Assembly (NCBI RefSeq): GCF_000711725.1
Contig: NZ_JONP01000011.1
Coordinates: 124,001-188,000, forward strand
DNA: 64,000 bases
Direction of reading: 5' to 3'
Source: Roseomonas aerilata DSM 19363
GTDB lineage: Bacteria > Pseudomonadota > Alphaproteobacteria > Acetobacterales > Acetobacteraceae
The notes below the pieces were generated by a model. That model searched no databases, was not told where the DNA came from, and saw only the letters and a list, made by a program, of their open reading frames with translations. Numbering within the stretch: the first letter of the stretch is position 1; each line of letters opens with the position of its first letter. Below are positions 58,873 to 64,000 of this stretch, in pieces. Position numbers and translations under genes: made by a program.

Positions 58873-59048
58873 TCTATCAGGAGTACTCGCTGCGCTGCAG
58901 GAGCTGCGGGCGGCGTCCTGCCGGAGTAGCCTTAGTAGACCGGCCTGACCGGGTGACGGGCGGATTTGGCAGAGGCAAGGGCGCGACGATCAAGCCACTG
59001 CTGGGCGCCGGCGGGTAGCGGCCTCCGCCTTACACAGTCAGACAAAGG
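58873..59048. other. intergenic region before AT-richer operon
   Basis: A 176-bp stretch between plus-strand small genes and the end of the minus-strand three-gene operon. No gene recognised. G/C-rich in its left part, changing to lower G/C at about 59040, which marks a composition boundary inside the island. Confidence 0.4.
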
Positions 59049-59666
59049 CTAACCTGCATCCTCAATCCGCCCACTCATGAATTTAAGCATTCCATCCTCA
59101 AGTAGCAGATCTGCCTCTTCTTTCCTCAGGCCTCCTATCAGGCACTGCGGTCCCCACAAGGCAAGTGGATGCTGATCATCGTGAGTATCACACTCGCAGC
59201 GGTGCGCTACGGGCTCGCCAAACTGCTCAGCAAGAGCAAGTCCGGCTTCAGTTCTGCAGTTCGCTCGAGCGTGTTTGTCTTCAAGGAAGATCTCCAACTC
59301 CACGTCGACGTGAGCCTCCACGTCACCTTCTGGTGCGTGAGTAATTCGTATTGCAAATCCTTCGCCGCTCGTGGGCAGGGCGCAGAAGGGTGCAGTTCGG
59401 AACCCGCAGTAGTAGCGGCGCTTACGGCCTGGCGGCGGATTCTTTTTTCTCTCATTTTGGACTGCTGCAATATTGCAGCCAATCTGGTGTACGTCCGCAG
59501 CCCTCGGAGCGAACGATCGCAGAACGGCAGACTCATGATAGGTACCGTCCGCTCGTGAGGCACCAAACTGCCATAGATGGCTATTTACGTGGATGTTCTC
59601 GTTGAAAGCGCGATCATATATGATGCAACGCGAAATTTCATCTCCTTCCTCAATCGACACCGGCAT
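59049..59666 (-). CDS. third gene of unknown low-GC operon
   Basis: A 205-residue protein. The ATG at 59666 lies 3 nt past the upstream stop (TTG at 59672 overlapping the stop is an alternative). It begins MPVSIEEGDEISRCIIYD and has a central RKKNPPPGRKRRYY basic patch, then HAPEGDVEAHVDVELEIFLEDKHARA and a Cys/His cluster VAHRCECDTHDDQHPLALWG. The Cys/His-rich segment could bind metal. No family recognised. Codon usage has more A/T at third positions than the chromosomal genes. It is co-expressed with the two genes upstream. Confidence 0.65.
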   Translation of the reverse strand: MPVSIEEGDEISRCIIYDRAFNENIHVNSHLWQFGASRADGTYHESAVLRSFAPRAADVHQIGCNIAAVQNERKKNPPPGRKRRYYCGFRTAPFCALPTSGEGFAIRITHAPEGDVEAHVDVELEIFLEDKHARANCRTEAGLALAEQFGEPVAHRCECDTHDDQHPLALWGPQCLIGGLRKEEADLLLEDGMLKFMSGRIEDAG

Positions 59667-59668
59667 AG

Positions 59669-60289
59669 TCAACCCATTTCGAGTAATTTAAACGAATGGA
59701 GCGCGAGGGAATTCGATTTTCTAATTGTCTTTCGATCGCGCCTAACAACGAAACCGACATGGCCATCAGTCACTGTCAAGGCACAAGTCGTGTCTTGAAG
59801 CGACCAGATCATCACCACAGCATCCCCGCCATGCCAGCTAAGCTCTGGTGGCGCGAGCTGCAGTTGTTTTGCATCTGCCAGAAGAGATCTAGCTGTATCG
59901 ATAGCGCCTTGCTCGATGGGCTCATCTTCGTCGGTGCTGGCGAGCGAGATCAGCTGCTCATCTACTCTGCTGTAGTAGTCCAGCGTTGTTGAACTCAGAC
60001 TTCCGGACGAGTTCCGCAAGGCTACGGTGGGAAGACTGCTGGGCTGAGATGAGTTCATGCCAATGTAAAGAAGCGGCCTGGGCGTAAGCTCGGCACTTGC
60101 ACTTCTAAGCAGCATAATCCTATGCGTCTGCATGTTTGATACAATGGATGCGGCACGTTCCGCACCCGCCAATTTTATGCGCGACGGAAGCTGCACATCA
60201 CCTTCAAACGGGGCAGAAGCTTCTGTTGAGGCTGCGCTATTACCGCTGAACGTGAGGGTATTGGTTGGCACAAGTGGTATTATGCTCAT
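59669..60289 (-). CDS. second gene of unknown low-GC operon
   Basis: A 206-residue protein whose ATG overlaps the stop of the upstream gene (ATGA) and whose own stop is coupled to the next gene. The N-terminal half is Ser/Thr/Ala-rich (residues 1-100). The C-terminal half AIDTARSLLADAKQLQLAPPELSWHGGDAVVMIWSLQDTTCALTVTDGHVGFVVRRD has alternating strands of the kind seen in small genomic-island proteins of unknown function. No catalytic residues identified. Confidence 0.65.
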   Translation of the reverse strand: MSIIPLVPTNTLTFSGNSAASTEASAPFEGDVQLPSRIKLAGAERAASIVSNMQTHRIMLLRSASAELTPRPLLYIGMNSSQPSSLPTVALRNSSGSLSSTTLDYYSRVDEQLISLASTDEDEPIEQGAIDTARSLLADAKQLQLAPPELSWHGGDAVVMIWSLQDTTCALTVTDGHVGFVVRRDRKTIRKSNSLALHSFKLLEMG

Positions 60290-61032
60290 GCTTGGAGCCT
60301 CGCAAAGCCTTCTTCGTAAATAGCCAGCGCTTCCACACGAAGTTCTTCAATAAGAGCAGGCACCAAGTCAGATGAAAGCCGCGCTTCTGGAGCGGAGTTG
60401 ACGTCTATTTTAACGTTTACGATCGGCGTGAACTTCATGTTTGCCATGGGTATCTGCATTAATTGCCCAGGCATCATCGGTGTCGTCATCATGCCGATCT
60501 GTGCGTGAGCCCACGAACACAACCGGTTCATGCCTATTTCTGACGCAACACCGAACGCGCGCCGCACATTAAACTGCAATGTTACGTCAGTAGCGTCAGG
60601 AGGAATTCCGACCCCCGGAAGAAGCTCCATCAGCGATGTACTTTCCATCCCACCCTCAATGGACTTGGATAGATCAAGCACCAATGCAATTCGTACCGGC
60701 GCGACTCTGTCTGCAGTCACCCTTAGAAACCCGGCGGCGCGAGTGACTGCGGCTTGAACATCAGCAATCCTGGGGGGACCTGCATCATCGGCGCTTGGAA
60801 CCTTCCCAAGGAAAATATCGATGCGGCCCACCTGGGAGGTTATCATAATATTATGTCCATCCCGGGCACCTGCAGCATTCGATGCCAGCGAAGGTGTTGA
60901 ACCAGTTGCCCGCTGGAAACTGTCCGGCGCATCTCCAGGAAACAGCGCCTCCCAAAGTTGCAGGGCGGTCCGCTGCTGCTGTCCAGGCGCCATGAATGCC
61001 ACAGCTTGAACGCTGTCGGCCTGCAGATCCAT
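60286..61032 (-). CDS. first gene of unknown low-GC operon
   Basis: A 248-residue protein with a strong ribosome-binding site (GAGGAA 5 nt before the ATG). Landmarks are QLWEALFPGDAPDSF near residue 26, GRIDIFLGK near 70, LVLDLSKSIEGG near 118, VTLQFNVRRAF near 148 and a C-terminal LVPALIEELRVEALAIYEEGF. The layout (alpha/beta with a late helical end) has a faint likeness to island-borne TIGR04255-type proteins, but I cannot establish that. It heads the three-gene operon inside the prophage end and is a candidate for a cargo function such as defence or exclusion. Confidence 0.65.
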   Translation of the reverse strand: MDLQADSVQAVAFMAPGQQQRTALQLWEALFPGDAPDSFQRATGSTPSLASNAAGARDGHNIMITSQVGRIDIFLGKVPSADDAGPPRIADVQAAVTRAAGFLRVTADRVAPVRIALVLDLSKSIEGGMESTSLMELLPGVGIPPDATDVTLQFNVRRAFGVASEIGMNRLCSWAHAQIGMMTTPMMPGQLMQIPMANMKFTPIVNVKIDVNSAPEARLSSDLVPALIEELRVEALAIYEEGFARLQA

Positions 61033-61282
61033 CTTAGTTCCTCGCGTGACTCAATTCGTGCAGCAGGTGCTCGCAGGCATGATTGGACGGGGTCGCCGCA
61101 TGATGCAACGGGCACCAGACGAGCGGCTTCAATCATCTCTGAATCGTGTCCGGAACGATCCAAGGTCGCGAGCGGCTAAATTGAGGATCTGGCGGAACTC
61201 TGTGCCGAAGAGGTACGCCGGAGGAACAACAAGGGAGAGCGGCCAGCCAGTCATGGCGAGAAGCGCCACTGGCCAGCCGCAT

Positions 61283-61800
61283 CCGGGAGAGGCCTAGCCA
61301 GCCTCCCCTGTCCTCTTGTTGACGTATGGTCGAGGCAGCCGGCCTGTGTCGAGCCAGGCATCGATCGTGTGCATGGCCTGCAGTGCTGAACTGGCCACCA
61401 GCCAGTGGCCATCCTCACAACCAGGTAAGTCAGGATGATGGAAACGGTACGTTGTGCAGCCCTTGGACGCGTGGATGGCGGCGCTCCGGTACTCGTAACA
61501 GGGCCCACCCAGGGAGCCCTGGTCGGCCAGGAGAACGAGCTCCCCAGGCTCCGAGGGCGTTGCGACTACTGCAGGGTCACAGGGTGACAAGGTGTCGCTT
61601 GCATCATCTGCCATCATCGCAGCTGCAGCTTTCCGCAAGGCACCACGCTGACCATCCTCCGCAAGCGCAAGCTTCCTTGCCGTAAAGCCGACCGTTCGAC
61701 GAGGGTGATCGAGTGAGCGGTCGGGAGAGGTCTAGCCACTCTCCCCCGCCCCCCTATTCACGTATGGAGCGGGCAGCCGGCCCGTGTCGACCCAGCTATC
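61283..61800. repeat. direct repeat flanking the small paralog pair
   Basis: The sequence from about 61283 to 61360 is repeated at about 61718 to 61800 (shared blocks CGGGAGAGG, CTAGCCA, GACGTATGG/CACGTATGG and GGCAGCCGGCC), extending past both stop codons. This shows that the two small genes arose by tandem duplication of DNA including the 3' flank. Confidence 0.6.
61294..61617 (-). CDS. small protein, member of a tandem duplicated pair (copy 1)
   Basis: A 107-residue protein. The start ATG at 61617 is chosen over the TTG at 61638, which lacks a ribosome-binding site; confidence in either is low. The conserved region GGPCYEYRSAAIHASKGCTTYRFHHPDLPG and the C-terminal WLDTGRLPRPYVNKRTGEAG match copy 2 closely. 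Function unknown. Confidence 0.6.
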   Translation of the reverse strand: MMADDASDTLSPCDPAVVATPSEPGELVLLADQGSLGGPCYEYRSAAIHASKGCTTYRFHHPDLPGCEDGHWLVASSALQAMHTIDAWLDTGRLPRPYVNKRTGEAG

Positions 61801-61995
61801 CACCAGCCGCACGATCATGTCGATGTTGCCCAGGCCCGACCATCCGCCACCGGGAAAGCTGAGCAGGCTGAAGCTGAACACAGTGCCCTTCTCATTCGAG
61901 CCGATGCGCGCGCCGCGATACTCGTAGGTCGGGCCGCCCGCGCTTCCGATCGGGACGATGATGCGGGGCGGGCGATGGGACTTCTGATCGGTCAT
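61732..61995 (-). CDS. small protein, member of a tandem duplicated pair (copy 2)
   Basis: An 87-residue protein, starting MTDQKSHRPPRIIVPIGSAGGPTYEYRGARIGSNEKGT and ending VDSWVDTGRLPAPYVNRGAGESG. It shares the GGPxYEYR and DTGRLPxPYVN motifs with copy 1 (61294-61617). No family recognised; the pair is likely phage cargo. Divergent from the PEP-CTERM gene. Confidence 0.65.
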   Translation of the reverse strand: MTDQKSHRPPRIIVPIGSAGGPTYEYRGARIGSNEKGTVFSFSLLSFPGGGWSGLGNIDMIVRLVDSWVDTGRLPAPYVNRGAGESG

Positions 61996-62163
61996 GCCTG
62001 CTCGCGGTGAGGGTGGGGCGGCGTCGCCTTTTCTTACGGAATACCCGTTGCGGTTGCAGAAGGCTACAGCAAGCGTCTGGTGGGAAAGGGTTCCTCAGGA
62101 TGGCCCGCCCCTTGCCACTCCATCCCCAGCGGTCGCGATCGGGCCTCCGCGGGAGAAACTTCC

Positions 62164-62769
62164 ATGCAGTTCATCAAGGCGGCGACTGCCGCTGCGGCCC
62201 TGTGCCTGGGCATCCTCGCCGCGCCGGCAGCCCAGGCCGACGTGATCTATCGCTTCCAGCAAGTTGGGCCCGCGACCGGGAATGACTTTCCGTCGGTTGC
62301 CCTCCTGCGCATCTTCGGCGAGATCGTCGTGACCGACGCGGCCGCGCAGAACGGTTTCTCGATCTCGTTCTTCAACTCCGCCAACAACACGCTTGACCGC
62401 TCTTCAATCAGCGGGCTCGTCGGGCTGAATGTTAACAATCCTGGCGGTTTCGATACCGTGACGCTTCCCAGCTTTCAGCTTCAGCGCCCGACACCCGTTC
62501 AGTACAATTGGGGCTTTGATCTAACAGGCGGTGCTGGAAACGGCCTGTTGGGACGGCTCTTCTTCAGCACCGGCGCCGAGGATCTGTTTCTCACCTTTAG
62601 CGGGACAACCTTCACCGGCAGGTTTGGTGACGAGACTTATGGATGCGGCAACTTGGCGTGCAATCTGAGTGGCACCGTCACCACTGCCGTCCCCGAGCCC
62701 GCCTCCATGGCGCTGTTCGGTGCCGGGCTGCTCGGGCTGGCAGCGGTGCGGCGGAAGCGCGCGGTCTGA
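62164..62769 (+). CDS. PEP-CTERM sorting domain protein
   Basis: A 201-residue exported protein. The start at 62164 has GGGAG 8 nt upstream and gives a clean signal peptide (MQFIKAATAAAALCLGILAAPAAQA). The C-terminal 26 residues form the VPEPASMALFGAGLLGLAAVRRKRAV sorting tail: VPEP motif, hydrophobic helix, basic end. Such proteins are processed by an exosortase (EpsH) system, which is not encoded in the window. The mature part is a beta-rich domain with a Cys pair (GCGNLAC). Surrounded by phage-type genes. Confidence 0.85.
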   Translation: MQFIKAATAAAALCLGILAAPAAQADVIYRFQQVGPATGNDFPSVALLRIFGEIVVTDAAAQNGFSISFFNSANNTLDRSSISGLVGLNVNNPGGFDTVTLPSFQLQRPTPVQYNWGFDLTGGAGNGLLGRLFFSTGAEDLFLTFSGTTFTGRFGDETYGCGNLACNLSGTVTTAVPEPASMALFGAGLLGLAAVRRKRAV

Positions 62770-62778
62770 AACGGCAAA

Positions 62779-62804
62779 CCCCCGCCCTGAAGGGGGGGCG
62801 GGGG
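62779..62804 (+). terminator. hairpin after PEP-CTERM gene
   Basis: Nine-base perfect arms CCCCCGCCC and GGGCGGGGG with an 8-base loop, starting 9 bp after the stop codon. No T-tract follows. Likely the terminator for the PEP-CTERM gene. Confidence 0.55.
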
Positions 62805-62884
62805 CCAGTCGGATCGGAATGGCGTAGCATAGCGGCGCCACACCACTAACGGTTGTATCTTAACCTAGGTTGCAGCCTTAGCGA

Positions 62885-63415
62885 CTAGGCCAAGTAGGGC
62901 GCCCGCATTGGAAGCTGCCAGTGCGGGCCGTCCTTGAACGAGATCCAGTCCCCGCCCCATTCAATCGGCACGCCCTCGGCTTTGGCGGCCGCCTTCACCC
63001 GCTCCGCCAGGGGATAGTAGTGGGTCCAGTCCCAAGTGACCGAACCGCCCACCACCGGCGCGAGATCGACGGCATGCCCGGTGAGGTGGCGGGACTTCAT
63101 CGTCTGGGACTTGCCACTACTGACCATCATTGCTTGGCGCTCCTTCGAGCGGAGCCCCTCGATGATCCGGAAGGCAGCCCCGTCCCACCGAGCCCGCAGC
63201 ACGACCCGCACCAGGCCAGGATGAACGCCGACGAGCAGCAGCTCGTCTTTTTGCACAATGAGCGCCGGCGAGGGTTTGGCAGGCTCCGGCTTTGCTGCGG
63301 GCGGCTTGGGCGGCGCGGCCGGGTGCACGTCCACGGTGATGTCCGGCTCTCCCTCCTCCCAGGTGGCGACAGAGCTGCCGTCCTTGCCCGTCAGCCAGCG
63401 CAAGAAACCCCTCAT
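62885..63415 (-). CDS. phage endolysin, M15 family peptidase
   Basis: A 176-residue M15 metallopeptidase (VanX/CwlK-like D-Ala or L-Ala-D-Glu peptidase). The zinc motif is SRHLTGHAVD (His110, Asp117), the third ligand is in DGPHWQLP (His165), and IEWGGDW supplies Glu152. It has an N-terminal Trp-containing segment and a Pro-rich linker (residues about 30-50) before the catalytic domain (from about 65). Its start overlaps the holin-like gene by 4 bp, making a lysis cassette. No signal peptide; release through a holin is expected. Confidence 0.88.
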   Translation of the reverse strand: MRGFLRWLTGKDGSSVATWEEGEPDITVDVHPAAPPKPPAAKPEPAKPSPALIVQKDELLLVGVHPGLVRVVLRARWDGAAFRIIEGLRSKERQAMMVSSGKSQTMKSRHLTGHAVDLAPVVGGSVTWDWTHYYPLAERVKAAAKAEGVPIEWGGDWISFKDGPHWQLPMRAPYLA

Positions 63416-64000
63416 GACTGCCGCCCGCCGAGCGCACGGTTTATCTCCTCCGCCGACCGCTCGGCCATGGGCTGGCGAGCTGCGGCCTCGATATTTCCAG
63501 TGCCGGTCACGCTGACCATCGCCGGTGCGGTTCCAGCAGCCGGCCCTCGCTCATCCTTCACCGCGCTGCCGCGGCTCGAGCCGATCCAGTACGTCGCCGC
63601 TGCAATGGTGAGGGTCTTCACCGTCTCCCGGATATCCACGTCGACGTAGAGCCGCCCGAGCACGATGGCGGCGAAGAGGCCTAGCAGGATGAGGGTGACC
63701 ACCGCGGCGCCCCAGGACAGGACCGAGTTCTGCGCTGCCAGTGCGACTGTCTGCCGGCGAGCGTCGGCCATTCCGGCGAGCTCCGCCTTCATGACTTCCA
63801 ACCGCGCCTGGTCGGCCGCAGCCCCGCGCTGAGCCGCGATCTCAGCTAGGCGCACCGCCACTGCCGTCACCTGCTGAGGGTCGGCCAGGGCAGCGCGCAC
63901 GTGGGCCTCGTCGGTTCCCCCGAGAACCGCGCCGGCCACGGAGGTCAAAGCGGCCTCCGCCTGCTCGCCACCGATGCTCGCGACTAGGCGGCCGACGATC
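63412..64000 (-). CDS. holin-like phage protein, N-terminus beyond window
   Basis: A partial gene. The reading frame stays open to the window edge (IVGRLVASIGGEQAEAALTS precedes the first internal TTG candidate), so the start lies outside. The visible ~196 residues have an amphipathic helical N-terminal part, then SVLSWGAAVVTLILLGLFAAIVLG as a membrane helix (about 90-112 from the internal TTG), and a second hydrophobic stretch TLTIAAATYWIGSS. This fits the three-TM holin family associated with endolysins. Overlaps the endolysin start by 4 bp (ATGA). Confidence 0.7.
   Translation of the reverse strand, partial: IVGRLVASIGGEQAEAALTSVAGAVLGGTDEAHVRAALADPQQVTAVAVRLAEIAAQRGAAADQARLEVMKAELAGMADARRQTVALAAQNSVLSWGAAVVTLILLGLFAAIVLGRLYVDVDIRETVKTLTIAAATYWIGSSRGSAVKDERGPAAGTAPAMVSVTGTGNIEAAARQPMAERSAEEINRALGGRQS

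Larger units (their letters stand above)
58189..64000. mobile_element. prophage or phage-derived island (left end; continues beyond window)
   Basis: The boundary is placed at the point where the YjbH reading frame leaves its family sequence. Inside are two small coupled plus-strand genes, an AT-richer stretch (about 59040-61200), duplicated small genes, a PEP-CTERM gene, and an M15 endolysin plus a holin-like protein at the right edge. Lysis genes followed by cargo genes and then the attachment end is the usual layout of a prophage terminus. Direct repeats CTTGGAAA(A/C)GC at 58206-58216 and 58239-58249 may be recombinase-binding sites. No integrase or structural genes are visible in the window. 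Confidence 0.6.

Noticed and set aside
61046-61297. An 83-codon plus-strand frame upstream of the low-GC operon
   Set aside because: It runs through the promoter region of the minus-strand operon, lacks a ribosome-binding site and has no coding pattern.
1-64000. tRNA, rRNA or CRISPR sequences
   Set aside because: I found no cloverleaf with a T-loop GGTTCRA motif outside coding genes, no rRNA-like segments, and no regularly spaced repeats.

Overview
This window is high-GC chromosomal DNA from an alphaproteobacterium, most likely Acetobacteraceae (Roseomonas-like). That placement is an inference. It rests on the strong G/C bias at third codon positions, four solitary Bug/TctC-type binding proteins, a methylsuccinyl-CoA dehydrogenase of the ethylmalonyl-CoA pathway, tandem amidohydrolase_2 genes, a KaiC/histidine-kinase pair and a PEP-CTERM protein. 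I found no rRNA, tRNA or CRISPR array.

Layout. (1) 1-4087 (+): a tight operon (FAD oxidoreductase fragment, alpha/beta hydrolase, ureidoglycolate lyase family, polysaccharide deacetylase/PuuE-like, amidase), probably for ureide or amide catabolism. (2) 4116-23072 (mostly -): a large catabolic region in two blocks. The upstream block is IclR regulator, cyclase, cupin, SDR, hydroxyacyl-CoA dehydrogenase, a branched-chain-type ABC importer (SBP, LivG, LivF, LivH, LivM), a beta-keto acid cleavage enzyme (BKACE) and a dienelactone hydrolase. The second block is a Bug protein, a gamma-resorcylate-decarboxylase-like amidohydrolase, a CoxL-type molybdenum hydroxylase, two ACMSD-like amidohydrolases and another Bug protein. 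(3) 23176-26379 (+): Bug, creatinase-like M24 protein, 2-hydroxyacid dehydrogenase. (4) 26715-28367: mcd. (5) 28398-34818 (-): a second catabolic operon headed by an intradiol (hydroxyquinol-type) dioxygenase and facing a LacI-type regulator, with a palindromic operator between them. (6) 35975-46783: housekeeping and signalling genes (M3 peptidase, MYG1 exonuclease, RlpA-like protein, KaiC-like ATPase with hybrid kinase, galactose mutarotase, ExeA-like AAA membrane protein). (7) 47048-51209 (+): a polyamine-type ABC importer with a sigma-54-like promoter, followed by an array of strong hairpins. (8) 51478-58188: maleylacetate reductase, PhoD-like phosphatase, P1 peptidase, DUF1028 protein and a YjbH-like outer-membrane protein. 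(9) 58189-64000: foreign DNA. The YjbH reading frame loses its native C-terminus here, small phage-type genes follow, then an AT-richer three-gene operon of unknown function, a duplicated pair of small genes, a PEP-CTERM protein, and a phage lysis pair (M15 endolysin and holin-like protein) running off the window edge.

How the parts may work together. The decarboxylase, intradiol dioxygenase and maleylacetate reductase are three steps of a resorcylate to hydroxyquinol to maleylacetate to 3-oxoadipate route, scattered over about 40 kb. The two BKACE genes offer CoA-dependent cleavage of beta-keto acids made by the neighbouring dehydrogenases. The best candidate for an undescribed system is the three-gene operon at 59049-61032, which lies between the prophage lysis genes and the apparent insertion junction, where phages often carry cargo or defence genes.
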